Origin: Natronococcus sp. A-GB1
Lineage (GTDB): Archaea; Halobacteriota; Halobacteria; Halobacteriales; Natrialbaceae
Reading direction: 5' to 3'
Assembly: GCF_029688845.1 (NCBI RefSeq)
Contig: NZ_JARUKW010000022.1
Coordinates: 1 to 64,000, forward strand
DNA: 64,000 bases
Shown: in pieces, positions 54,758-63,571 of the stretch
How the letters are laid out: each line of letters begins with the position of its first letter
Numbering within the stretch: position 1 is the stretch's first letter
Position numbers and translations under genes: made by a program
The notes under the pieces: generated by a model
The model's database searches: none
What the model saw: only the letters and a program-made list of their open reading frames with translations
Told to the model about the DNA's origin: nothing

Positions 54758-57280
54758 TCACTCGCCGAGCTCGTCCGCATCGGGCGTTTCGGGTTCGACG
54801 CCCGCGAGCCGCATCGCGTTACCCGTCACGCCGAGGCTCATTCCCATGTCGCCGATGACGACCGCGTGGATCACGGTCACGATCCCGAACGGCGCACCTG
54901 CGGCGAGAACGGCCTTCACCGCGAGACTCGACCAGACGTTCTGGCGGATGACGCCGTTTGCCTTCCTCGAGAGCGTGTAGAGATAGGGCAGGCGGGTGAG
55001 GTCGTCGCCCATCAGCGCGACGTCGGCCGTCTCGAGGGCGGTGTCGGTTCCTGCGGCGCCCATCGCGATTCCGACCTCCGCGGTCGCCAGCGCGGGCGCG
55101 TCGTTGATGCCGTCGCCGACCATAGCGACGCGGTTTTCGCCGTGTCCGCTTTCGAGGGTTCGAATCAGCTCGAGTTTCTCGTCGGGTAGCAGTTCGGCGT
55201 GGTACTCCTCGATCCCGACCTCGCCGGCGATCGCTCGGGCGGTTCCCTCGTTGTCGCCGGTGAGCATCACGACGCGGATGCCCTGTTCTTGCAGCCGGGA
55301 GACGGTCCAGGCGGCGGTCGGACGCACGCGGTCGGCGACGCCGATCACGCCGATCGGTCCCTCGTCCGTGCCGACGACCACGACGGTCTTCCCTTCGGCC
55401 TGGAGGTCGGGAACGATGTCGCCGAGGACGTCCAGACAGCCCTCGCGGTCGCACTGCGAGTCCGCGTCGGCCTCGTACCCCATCGATTCGAGGACGACCC
55501 CGCCGTCGGTCGCGTGGGCGTGCTCGAGGTCGGTCAGCCCCTCGAAGAGGTCTGGCTTGCCGACGTAGTGAGTGGTGCCGTCGACGTCGGCGCGGACGCC
55601 CTTCCCGGTGAGCGCTTCGAAATCTGAGACGTCGGACGCGTCCGGCTCGAGCCCCCGCTCCTCGGCGTAGCCGACGATCGCCTGCCCGATCGGGTGTTCG
55701 CTTCGATGCTCCGCGGCACCGGCTCGGCGAAGGAGCTCGTCCTCGCTGGCGCCCTCGAGCGGAACGACGTCGGTCACCGAGAGCTCGCCCGTCGTCAGCG
55801 TTCCGGTCTTATCGACCGCGAGGACGTCGCTCTCGCCGACGGCCTCAAGGTGGCGCCCGCCCTTGATCAACACGCCGTTTTTCGCGGCGCTGGTGATCCC
55901 CGAGACGACGCTGACAGGGGTCGAGATCACCAGCGCGCAGGGACAGGAGATCACGAGCAGCGTCAGACCGACGATAAACCAGTAGCTCCAGGAGGCGCCG
56001 AACGCGAGCGGCGGAACCACCGCGGCCGCGACCGCGAGGGCCACGACGATCGGCGTGTAGACGCTCGCAAAGCGGTCGATGAACTGCTCGCGCTCGGTCT
56101 TCTCACGCTCGGCGTCCTCGACCATACGGACGATCCGGGCGATCGTCGACTCGTCGGCCTCGCTCTCGACCTCGACCTCGAGGTAGCCCGACTCGAGGAT
56201 CGTCCCGGCGTAGACCTCGTCGCCCGGTTCCTTGTCCGCGGGGACGCTCTCACCGGTGATCGGCGACTGATCGACCGCGCTGGCTCCCTCCACGGCAACG
56301 CCGTCGGCCGGGACCTTCTCGCCGGGCCGGACGACGACGCGGTCGCCGACCGCGAGCTCGTCGGCCGGAACTGTCTCCTCGGAGCCGTCCTCGCGGCGAA
56401 CCGTGGCAGTATCGGGCGAGAGCTCCATTAGCTCCCGCAGCGAGTCCCGGGCGCGGTCCATCGAGAACCGCTCGAGGAGCTCCGCGATCGAGAACAGCAC
56501 CGCGAGCAGTGCCCCCTCCTTGGGGTGGTGGGCGGCGACCGAGGCGACGATCCCGGCGCTCATCAGGAAGTCGATGTCCAGGCTCCGATTTCGCGCCGAG
56601 TAGTACCCATTTCGGAGGATGGGAACGCCGGCGACAGTCGCGGCCGTGATGAAGAGGACGTGGGAGAGTTCGTACGAGCGGCCCGCGAGCGTTCCGAGAG
56701 TCGGATCGAGCGCGGGCAGGACGAACTCGAGGACCAGCCCGACCGCGACGAGGACGGCACCGATTCCCGTCCCGACGGCTCGACGGCTCCGCCAGACGGC
56801 GGTTGACTCGGCCATCGCTCCGTCTTCGTCGGCGATCGGCGTCGCCTCATAACCGGCGGACCCGATCGCCTCGATGACGGTCTCGGCGTCGGTTTCATCG
56901 CCAGTCGAGACGGTGACGCGACCCGTTGCGGGCCGGGTCTCGACCCCGTTGACGTCCTCGAGGTCGGCCAGCGCGTGCTCGACTTTCGTCGCGCAGGTGG
57001 GACAGTCCATCTCCGGGACCGAAAACGTGCGCTCCGCGGCTGCGGACTCAATGGTGTAGCCGGCCGCGCGGACGCGCTCGCGGATCGCCGCCTCGTCGGT
57101 TCGGGTGGGGTCGTACTCGACGACGAGGCGGCCACTGGTCACGCGGGGGTCGATCTCGCCGATCCCCTCGAGGCGTTCGACGCTGTTTCGCACCTTCTTC
57201 GCACAGGAGGGACAGTCCATCCCGGGAACCCGTAGCTCGAGGGTGCGACTCGAGCCGGTCGGGGCGACGTCGTCGGTCAT
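54758..57280 (-). CDS. Heavy-metal P1B-type ATPase, probable Zn/Cd/Pb exporter
   Basis: An 840-residue efflux pump. Two N-terminal HMA domains carry GMDCPSC (about 20) and EMDCPTC (about 90). The membrane Cys motif is SCPCAL, the phosphorylation site DKTGTLT, the hinge GDGINDAPAL. The late helices hold NVWSSLAVKAVL with a Lys and GDMGMSL, features of the P1B-2 (Zn2+/Cd2+/Pb2+) class rather than copper pumps. A loop in the nucleotide domain contains an extra CDREGC pair. ATG 57280 is used; the preceding in-frame GTG is less likely. The regulator gene lies 56 bases upstream on the same strand. Confidence 0.92.
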   Translation of the reverse strand: MTDDVAPTGSSRTLELRVPGMDCPSCAKKVRNSVERLEGIGEIDPRVTSGRLVVEYDPTRTDEAAIRERVRAAGYTIESAAAERTFSVPEMDCPTCATKVEHALADLEDVNGVETRPATGRVTVSTGDETDAETVIEAIGSAGYEATPIADEDGAMAESTAVWRSRRAVGTGIGAVLVAVGLVLEFVLPALDPTLGTLAGRSYELSHVLFITAATVAGVPILRNGYYSARNRSLDIDFLMSAGIVASVAAHHPKEGALLAVLFSIAELLERFSMDRARDSLRELMELSPDTATVRREDGSEETVPADELAVGDRVVVRPGEKVPADGVAVEGASAVDQSPITGESVPADKEPGDEVYAGTILESGYLEVEVESEADESTIARIVRMVEDAEREKTEREQFIDRFASVYTPIVVALAVAAAVVPPLAFGASWSYWFIVGLTLLVISCPCALVISTPVSVVSGITSAAKNGVLIKGGRHLEAVGESDVLAVDKTGTLTTGELSVTDVVPLEGASEDELLRRAGAAEHRSEHPIGQAIVGYAEERGLEPDASDVSDFEALTGKGVRADVDGTTHYVGKPDLFEGLTDLEHAHATDGGVVLESMGYEADADSQCDREGCLDVLGDIVPDLQAEGKTVVVVGTDEGPIGVIGVADRVRPTAAWTVSRLQEQGIRVVMLTGDNEGTARAIAGEVGIEEYHAELLPDEKLELIRTLESGHGENRVAMVGDGINDAPALATAEVGIAMGAAGTDTALETADVALMGDDLTRLPYLYTLSRKANGVIRQNVWSSLAVKAVLAAGAPFGIVTVIHAVVIGDMGMSLGVTGNAMRLAGVEPETPDADELGE

Positions 57281-57336
57281 CACCTACTCGTAACCGGTCG
57301 ACCGGGATACGGGTTATTTGGCGTGCGCCAACTTCC

Positions 57337-58095
57337 TCAGAGCGTCCCCTCCGAACCGGGCGCCGCCAGCGCCTCGACGGAGTCCTCGTCGACGAACGCG
57401 GTCGCGAGGGCGGCTTCGGCCCGACGAAGCCGATAGGACAGCGTCGAGCGCGGCACGTCGAGCTTCTCGGCAAGCTCCGAGAGTTCGATCCGGCGGGGCG
57501 TCTCGTAGTAACCCCGCTCGACGGCTGCCCGGAGCGCCTCGCGTTGCTCGGTCGGTAGCGAGTCGTCGTCGGCGTCGTCGCGGCGGTCCGGATCGAGCTC
57601 CGTCAGTCGTAGCATCTCCATCCCCGTACACTCGCCGACCTCCTCGCCCAGGGCGTCGAAGAAGTCGTGGATCGGCGCGTCACTGGCCAGGACGATCCGC
57701 CAGCGGTATCGGCGTCCTTCGCGGTAGGTTTCGAACAGGAGTCCGTCCCCGAGGTGGTCGAGTGCGACGTGGGGGACCGACGTGCAGGCGTCGGTGCGAT
57801 CCCAGTAGGTGTAGACGACGAGCTCGCTGCTCGAGCGATCGAGGATCTGCGTCTCGCAGTCGGCGCCACAGTCGTTCTTGACGAGACAGTCCGCAAAGTA
57901 CTCCGCGTTCGCGTAGGCGTCCTCGAGCGCTTCCAGCGCCTCCCGAGGGCCGTCGGCGTGGTCGACCCGCCAGAGGCTATCCTCCGTGGCATGGTACGAC
58001 AGCGATCTGATCGACGCGTCCGGGTACTCGGCGAGCACATCGGCGACCGGATTCGTCCCCGGGTCGTACTCGAGGGCGAAGACGAATTCTCTCAT
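57337..58095 (-). CDS. HTH-10 regulator, probable metal sensor for the P1B ATPase
   Basis: A 252-residue Bat-type protein. The N-terminal 180 residues form the sensor region and include a Cys cluster, DCLVKNDCGADCETQ, plus further Cys in TDACTSV and GECTG, suggesting metal binding. The C-terminus has LPTEQREALRAAVERGYYET and a helix-turn-helix ending RSTLSYRLRRAEAALA. It is immediately upstream of, and on the same strand as, the metal ATPase gene, so metal-responsive control of that pump is inferred. The start at 58095 begins the conserved M-R-E-F-V-F-A-L-E-Y. Confidence 0.85.
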   Translation of the reverse strand: MREFVFALEYDPGTNPVADVLAEYPDASIRSLSYHATEDSLWRVDHADGPREALEALEDAYANAEYFADCLVKNDCGADCETQILDRSSSELVVYTYWDRTDACTSVPHVALDHLGDGLLFETYREGRRYRWRIVLASDAPIHDFFDALGEEVGECTGMEMLRLTELDPDRRDDADDDSLPTEQREALRAAVERGYYETPRRIELSELAEKLDVPRSTLSYRLRRAEAALATAFVDEDSVEALAAPGSEGTL

Positions 58096-58152
58096 GCCCG
58101 TCCTACGGGTGCACGCGAAAAAGGGTTCCCGGTCGCTCGCGTAGTCCGGGTA

Positions 58153-58743
58153 GTGAACTCGGCTGTGACGCGGTGGTTTCGTGGGTTGTGGCAGTTCTAC
58201 CTCTCGTACACGAAGACGGGAGTACACGCGGCCGCAACCGCGGGACTGGCGATCTTTGGGTTGTTGATGTTCGTCGACGACGTGTTCGTCGTACCCGCGA
58301 TCGCTTCCTACGTCCTTCCGCCCGTGATCCTCTACGTCCTCGCGGACAAACCGGCCGCTGAGTACGTCCGAGACGAGCGTTCGGCGGATGCAGAAAAGCG
58401 CTCGGCGAACGCGGACGAGAGCGCAGCGGAAGCGACGTCGGCTCGAGACGCCCCGAGGCTCGCCGAGGAAACGACCACGGACGGCGGAGCGAGCGAGGCA
58501 GATGACATTACGGGCACCGACGAAAGCCAGTCGGCCGACGAGTCCGGGAACGGCGATACTGATTTGGATCGAGACGACGGCGATACCGACTCGGACAGCG
58601 ACGACGGAGATACTGATTCGGACGGCGACGACGGTGACACGGACTTCGACAGCGACGACGGTGATACCGATTCGGATAGCGATGACGGCGACACAGACTC
58701 GGACAGTGACGACGGTGACACTGACTCCGACAGTGATAACTGA
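58153..58743 (+). CDS. Membrane protein with long acidic repeat tail
   Basis: A 196-residue protein. Residues about 5-60 include a hydrophobic helix pair (TAGLAIFGLLMFVDDVFVVP, SYVLPPVILYVLA). The remainder is a hydrophilic tail ending in seven nine-residue repeats of the type DGDTDSDSD. The N-terminal part resembles small haloarchaeal membrane proteins. The tail could bind cations, but there is no evidence for a specific role. Start codons are GTG 58153 or 58165. It is divergent from the HTH-10 regulator and only 57 bases from it. Confidence 0.75.
   Translation: MNSAVTRWFRGLWQFYLSYTKTGVHAAATAGLAIFGLLMFVDDVFVVPAIASYVLPPVILYVLADKPAAEYVRDERSADAEKRSANADESAAEATSARDAPRLAEETTTDGGASEADDITGTDESQSADESGNGDTDLDRDDGDTDSDSDDGDTDSDGDDGDTDFDSDDGDTDSDSDDGDTDSDSDDGDTDSDSDN
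58549..58737 (+). repeat. 27-base tandem repeat coding for acidic nonapeptides
   Basis: Seven in-frame units of 27 bases encode N/DGDTD-x-D/S-x-D. The first unit (NGDTDLDRD) is the most divergent; the last three are identical in protein but differ in synonymous codons. The repeat ends two codons before the stop. Confidence 0.9.
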
Positions 58744-58775
58744 GACATCCCCGCCAACCGTCCGAAACCGCCGCC

Positions 58776-60101
58776 TCAGTCCGGCGAGGCGGCGACGAAG
58801 CTTCCGTTTTCCTCGAACTCGAGCGGGGCCGGCTCGCTCACGACTCGGAGGTCCTCGCGTTCGCGCGCGGCCTCGATCAGCGGTGCCGAGGCGTAACACC
58901 GCTTCAGGCGCATCGTATCGGTCACCCTGAGAACGCGAGCCTCCTCGCCCGGAACGGGACCGATCGTTCCGAGGGTCGCGATCAGTCCGGCCCGATCGGT
59001 CTCGACCACGGGCGGGAGCCGTACCCCACGCACCGTACTGGCGGTGATCGCGTTGATCAGCGACTTCGACCAGTCCAGACCCGCAAGCACGTCGCGGTGG
59101 GCGAAGTCGGCCTGACCCATCCCCATCGCGTTCCCCTTCGTCTTCCCGGTGAATCCGCGGACGAAGATGCGCTTGATCTCGGCCGTCTCGGGTTCGGGTT
59201 CGTTGATCGTGAAGTGGCGCCGCCCCGTTACGTTGGTGTCCATCCCCTGCCCGCTGACGTCCTTGCCCAGCTGATCGACGACGAGGGCGTCCAGCTCCGC
59301 GAAAGGGAGTTTCGGCATGAGCTCCCAGGCCAACTCGAGCAGCTCCGCTTCGCGCTCAAGAAAGCCCGACGGCGGGACGCCCTCGATGTGTGTCGTCTCG
59401 TCGTGTTGGTCCTCGACGATCGCTACGCCGCCGGCGACGGGCAGCGACTCGAGAAGCCGGTCGGTGATCTCGGGCAACATGTTCCGCAGGCTCCAGTCGA
59501 CGGCCCAGTCGTGGGCCATCTTTGCGCCCCGCTGTTTCCCCATCCCGATGACGAGCATCTTCGAGAGCCCGCTCTCGACGTCCCCGCCGAAGTCAGTGTG
59601 GGGTTTGATGCGGTTCACCGGAACGATCGCGTCGGCCTCGACGGCGTAGGCGTCCGCGTACACCGGGACCTCCCGCTCGGGCGTCTCGCCGATCGTGACG
59701 ACGTCCATCGTGGCGCGGATCTCGCAGCCGATCGCCTCCTCCGTGACGCCGAGGGTTGCGAGCTTCTCGCGCTGGCCCTCCGCGGTCGCCCCGCCGTGGC
59801 TGCCCATCGCCGGGAAGACGAACGGCTCGTACCCTCGTTCCCGTAACCCGTCGACGACGCCGCCGACGATCTCCGGGAGGTTGGCGATGCCGCGGCTTCC
59901 GGCGCCGACGGCGACCTCGCCGCCCGGGGGAACGTCCTCGAGCTCGAGGTCCCCGACCGCCGCAGCGGCCTCGTCGGCGACGGATTCGGGCGCGATCGGC
60001 TCGGTCTCCCAGCGCTGCTCGAGGACGCCCATCTCCGGGAGCGCGACGTCCCCGCAGGCGGTCCGGACCGTCGACTCCGATACCGTGAGATCATCGATCA
60101 T
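58776..60101 (-). CDS. LarA-like (DUF2088) protein
   Basis: A 441-residue protein of the lactate racemase-like superfamily. Landmarks are GSRGIANLPEIV, the AMGSHGGATAEGQ loop, VNRIKPHTDFGG with a His, and SGLSKMLVIGMGKQRGAKMA. LarA is a nickel-pincer-cofactor racemase; this branch differs in length and motif detail, and no cofactor-maturation genes (larB, C, E) are in the window, so racemase activity is not assured. It may act on another 2-hydroxy acid. It converges with the acidic-tail gene. Confidence 0.8.
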   Translation of the reverse strand: MIDDLTVSESTVRTACGDVALPEMGVLEQRWETEPIAPESVADEAAAAVGDLELEDVPPGGEVAVGAGSRGIANLPEIVGGVVDGLRERGYEPFVFPAMGSHGGATAEGQREKLATLGVTEEAIGCEIRATMDVVTIGETPEREVPVYADAYAVEADAIVPVNRIKPHTDFGGDVESGLSKMLVIGMGKQRGAKMAHDWAVDWSLRNMLPEITDRLLESLPVAGGVAIVEDQHDETTHIEGVPPSGFLEREAELLELAWELMPKLPFAELDALVVDQLGKDVSGQGMDTNVTGRRHFTINEPEPETAEIKRIFVRGFTGKTKGNAMGMGQADFAHRDVLAGLDWSKSLINAITASTVRGVRLPPVVETDRAGLIATLGTIGPVPGEEARVLRVTDTMRLKRCYASAPLIEAAREREDLRVVSEPAPLEFEENGSFVAASPD

Positions 60102-60190
60102 GCACGAACAGTGCGGGGAGAGTGAGAAAAACGTACCGAGGGTTCGGGTCGGCTGGCGGTCGGTGGCCGACGACCACGGTTTCGGAGCGG

Positions 60191-61342
60191 TTAGAACCCC
60201 TTGCCGAGCATCTCGCGGGCGATGACGTTCTTCTGGATCTCGCTCGTTCCCTCGTAGATCTGTGTGATCTTGGCGTCGCGGTAGAACCGTTCGACGGGGA
60301 AGTCATTGACGTAGCCGGCGCCGCCGTGGATCTGGACGGCCTCGTCGGCGACATCGACGGCAACTCGGGAGGCGTACTCCTTGGCCATCGAGGCGAGTTT
60401 GGTGATGTCTTCGCCCTGGTCGACCTTCCAGGCGGACTTGTAGGTCAGGTTGCGCGCGGCTTCGGTGTCGGTCGCCATCTCGGCGAGCTTGTGCTGGATC
60501 GCCTGGAACTCCGAGATCGACTTGCCGAACTGCTCGCGGTCCTGAGCGTACTCGAGGGCCGCGCGGGTCGCTCCCTTCGCGATACCGACGCCCTGGGCGG
60601 CCACCGCCGTTCGGGTCTCGTCGAAGAACTGCATCTGCTGCATGAACGCGGCGTCTTTCGTCCCGACGAGGTTCTCCTCGGGAACGCGAACGTTGTCGAA
60701 GACGAGTTCGGCGGTGTCGGAGGCTCGAATACCGAGTTTGCCGGTGATCTTCTCCGCCGAGAAGCCGTCCCGGTCGGACTCGACGACGATCTGGCTGAAC
60801 CCGTTGTACCGACCCTCGGCGTCGGGGTTGGTCTCACAGAGCACGACGAAGAAGTCGCCGACGGTGCCGTTGGTGATCCACATCTTGTTCCCGTTTATCA
60901 CCCACTCATCGCCATCCTTCTCGGCCCGTGTCGAGACCGAGGAAACGTCGGAGCCGGTGTCGGGTTCGGAGATCGCCGCGCCAGAGATCTTCTCGCCCAT
61001 CGCGACGGGCTCGAGGAACCGTTCCTTCTGGTCTTCGGTCCCGAAGTTCATGATCGCCTCACAGCCGAAGGACGTCGAGACGATCGAGAGCGCGATGCCG
61101 GGATCGTAGGAGAACAGCTCCTCCGTGATGATCGCGGTGTCGAGGATGGAGTAGCCGGCCCCGCCGTAGTCCATCGGGATGTAGGCGCCGGTCAGTCCCA
61201 TCTCGGCGGCCTTGTCGATAACGTCGTGGGGATACTTCTCTTCCTCGTCGTACTCGCCGGCGACGGGAACGATCTCGTTCTCCGCGAATCGCGTGACCTC
61301 GTCGCGGATCTGCTGCTGTTCTTCGGAGAGCCCGAATTCCAT
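60191..61342 (-). CDS. Acyl-CoA dehydrogenase
   Basis: A 383-residue enzyme of the short/medium-chain type. It has [33 protein letters not shown] and the active-site [20 protein letters not shown] with the catalytic Glu. It forms trans-2-enoyl-CoA with electron transfer to ETF. It is divergent from the hydroxyacyl-CoA dehydrogenase/enoyl-CoA hydratase fusion, so the two catalyse consecutive beta-oxidation steps from a shared promoter region. A TATA-like CTTTATCG lies about 24 bases upstream of the ATG. Confidence 0.94.
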   Translation of the reverse strand: MEFGLSEEQQQIRDEVTRFAENEIVPVAGEYDEEEKYPHDVIDKAAEMGLTGAYIPMDYGGAGYSILDTAIITEELFSYDPGIALSIVSTSFGCEAIMNFGTEDQKERFLEPVAMGEKISGAAISEPDTGSDVSSVSTRAEKDGDEWVINGNKMWITNGTVGDFFVVLCETNPDAEGRYNGFSQIVVESDRDGFSAEKITGKLGIRASDTAELVFDNVRVPEENLVGTKDAAFMQQMQFFDETRTAVAAQGVGIAKGATRAALEYAQDREQFGKSISEFQAIQHKLAEMATDTEAARNLTYKSAWKVDQGEDITKLASMAKEYASRVAVDVADEAVQIHGGAGYVNDFPVERFYRDAKITQIYEGTSEIQKNVIAREMLGKGF

Positions 61343-61457
61343 GGACGATAGTTATCTACGATTCGATAAAGATGTTTGTAACCGGAAGTAAACGGAACTG
61401 TAGTTTCATTTACGAAAGAGGGAAACGTTCAAACGGGTCCCCATCGCATACGATACC

Positions 61458-63437
61458 ATGGAGATCGACGATATCAACACCGTCGCAGTTCTTGGAGCGG
61501 GCAACATGGGACACGGTATCGCGGAGGTCGCCGCGATGGCCGGCTACGACGTCGCCATGCGCGATATCAAGGAGGAGTTCGTCCAGGACGGCTACGACCA
61601 GATCGAGTGGTCGCTGAACAAACTCGCCGAGAGCGACCAGCTCTCCCAGGAGGAAGCCGACGCCGCCTTGGAGCGCGTGACGCCGCTGGTCGACATGGAG
61701 GAGGCCTGCGGCAACGCCGACATCGTCATCGAGGCCGTCCCCGAGAAGATGGAGATCAAGAAGGACGTCTACTCGGAACTCGAGGCGGCCGCGCCCGATC
61801 ACGCGATCTTTGCGACTAACACCTCGAGCCTCTCGATCACTGAACTCGCCGACGTCACCGAACGACCCGAGCAGTTCTGCGGGATGCACTTCTTCAACCC
61901 GCCGGTCCGGATGCCGCTGGTCGAAGTGATCTCGGGTGCCGAGACCGACGAGGAAACCCTCGAGGTCGTCGAGTCCCTGGCCGAGGAGTTCGACAAGTCG
62001 CCCGTGCGCGTCCACAAGGACTCGCCCGGCTTCATCGTCAACCGCATCCTCGTCCCGCTGATGAACGAGGCCTGCTGGCTCGTCGAGGAGGGCGAGGCCA
62101 CCATCGCCGAGGTCGACTCGACGACGAAGTACGGGATGGGGCTGCCGATGGGCAGTTTCGAACTCGGTGACCAGGTCGGCAACGACGTCAGCTACCACGT
62201 CCTCGAGTACATGCACGAAGTTCTCGGCGAGGCCTACGAACCCTGCCCGCTGCTCGAGCGCAAGGTCGAAAACGAGGAGCTCGGCAAGAAGACCGGGAAG
62301 GGCTTCTACGACTACGAGGACGGCGACGGCGCCGATATCCCGACCGACGAGCAGTCCGACCTCGTCGAGAAGCGCCTCGTCGCCACGATGGCCAACGAGG
62401 CCGCGAAGCTGATCGGCGGCGACGTTGCCCCGCCCGAATCGATCGACGAGGCGACCAAGCTCGGCGCGGGCTTCCCCGACGGTCCCGTCAAACTGGCCGA
62501 TGAGTTCGGCCTCGAGAACGCTCTCGAGGCCCTCGAGGACGCCTACGAGGCAACGGGCCACGAGCGCTACGAGCCCGCCGACTACCTCGAGGAGCGAGCC
62601 GCCGAGGGCGGGTTCTACGACCAGTCCGGTGTGGATGGCGACGGCACCCCCGAGTTCGACGCGATCCGCGTCGAGTACCCCGGCGAGATGGTCGGCCACA
62701 TCGTACTCGACCGACCACACCGCATGAACACCATCAGTGAGGAGCTGCTCGACGAGCTCGAGGAGGCGATCGAGCTGCTCGAGGACGACGACGAGGTCCG
62801 ATCGATTCTCCTCACCGGCGAGGGCGACCGCGCGTTCTCCGCGGGCGCGGACGTCCAGAGCATGGCCGCGGGCGGTGCAGATCCGCTTAGCGCTGTCGAA
62901 CTCTCGAAGAAGGGACAGTCCACGTTCGGCAAGCTCGAATCCTCAGAGCTGCCCGTTGTCGCAGGGATCGACGGCTACTGTCTGGGCGGTGGCATGGAAC
63001 TGTCGACCTGTGCGGACATCCGCGTTGCGAGCAAGCGATCGGAGTTCGGACAGCCCGAACTCGATCTTGGGCTGATCCCCGGCTGGGGCGGCACCCAGCG
63101 GCTCGCGAACGTCATCGGCGAGGGGCCGGCGAAAGAGATCATCCTCACCGCCGAGCGCTACGAGGCTGAGAAAATGAAACGGTTCGGCTTTGTCACTGAC
63201 GTCGTCGACGACGCTGAACTCAAGGACCGTGCGTTCGAGTTGGCTGCTGATCTGGCCGGCGGACCTCCGATCGCGACGAAATACACCAAGCGTGCGATGC
63301 TCGCCGGCCGCCACGACACCGATGCCGGTCTGGAGTACGAAGCGTCGGCGTTCGGACAGCTGATGGCAACCGACGATTTGATGGAGGGAATCACGGCGTT
63401 CATGGGTGATGGGGACCCCGACTTCCAGGGGAAGTGA
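61458..63437 (+). CDS. 3-hydroxyacyl-CoA dehydrogenase/enoyl-CoA hydratase fusion
   Basis: A 659-residue bifunctional enzyme. Residues 1-390 are a 3-hydroxyacyl-CoA dehydrogenase: NAD motif VLGAGNMGHGIAEV, catalytic His in GMHFFNPPVRMPLVEVI, NTSSLSI. Residues 400-659 are an enoyl-CoA hydratase: FSAGADVQSM, DGYCLGGGMELSTCADIRVA and FGQPELDLGLIPGWGGTQRL, with both catalytic Glu. The order is reversed relative to bacterial FadB/FadJ, as in other archaea. It performs the hydration and NAD-dependent oxidation steps of beta-oxidation. No thiolase is in the window. Confidence 0.95.
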   Translation: MEIDDINTVAVLGAGNMGHGIAEVAAMAGYDVAMRDIKEEFVQDGYDQIEWSLNKLAESDQLSQEEADAALERVTPLVDMEEACGNADIVIEAVPEKMEIKKDVYSELEAAAPDHAIFATNTSSLSITELADVTERPEQFCGMHFFNPPVRMPLVEVISGAETDEETLEVVESLAEEFDKSPVRVHKDSPGFIVNRILVPLMNEACWLVEEGEATIAEVDSTTKYGMGLPMGSFELGDQVGNDVSYHVLEYMHEVLGEAYEPCPLLERKVENEELGKKTGKGFYDYEDGDGADIPTDEQSDLVEKRLVATMANEAAKLIGGDVAPPESIDEATKLGAGFPDGPVKLADEFGLENALEALEDAYEATGHERYEPADYLEERAAEGGFYDQSGVDGDGTPEFDAIRVEYPGEMVGHIVLDRPHRMNTISEELLDELEEAIELLEDDDEVRSILLTGEGDRAFSAGADVQSMAAGGADPLSAVELSKKGQSTFGKLESSELPVVAGIDGYCLGGGMELSTCADIRVASKRSEFGQPELDLGLIPGWGGTQRLANVIGEGPAKEIILTAERYEAEKMKRFGFVTDVVDDAELKDRAFELAADLAGGPPIATKYTKRAMLAGRHDTDAGLEYEASAFGQLMATDDLMEGITAFMGDGDPDFQGK

Positions 63438-63571
63438 GCTAACGGCTTTACCGTTACACGCGACGAGTGTATCGGCGTACTTTGCTTTGCCCGTCTACAG
63501 CGGGGTCGGTCCCCGTTCGGTCGCGAGATTTATCACACGGAGCAACTATTTATGATGCGTGGCTGTAATCG

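Noticed and set aside
58549-58737. Possible CRISPR array
   Set aside because: The repeat is tandem without spacers, in frame and encodes an acidic tail.
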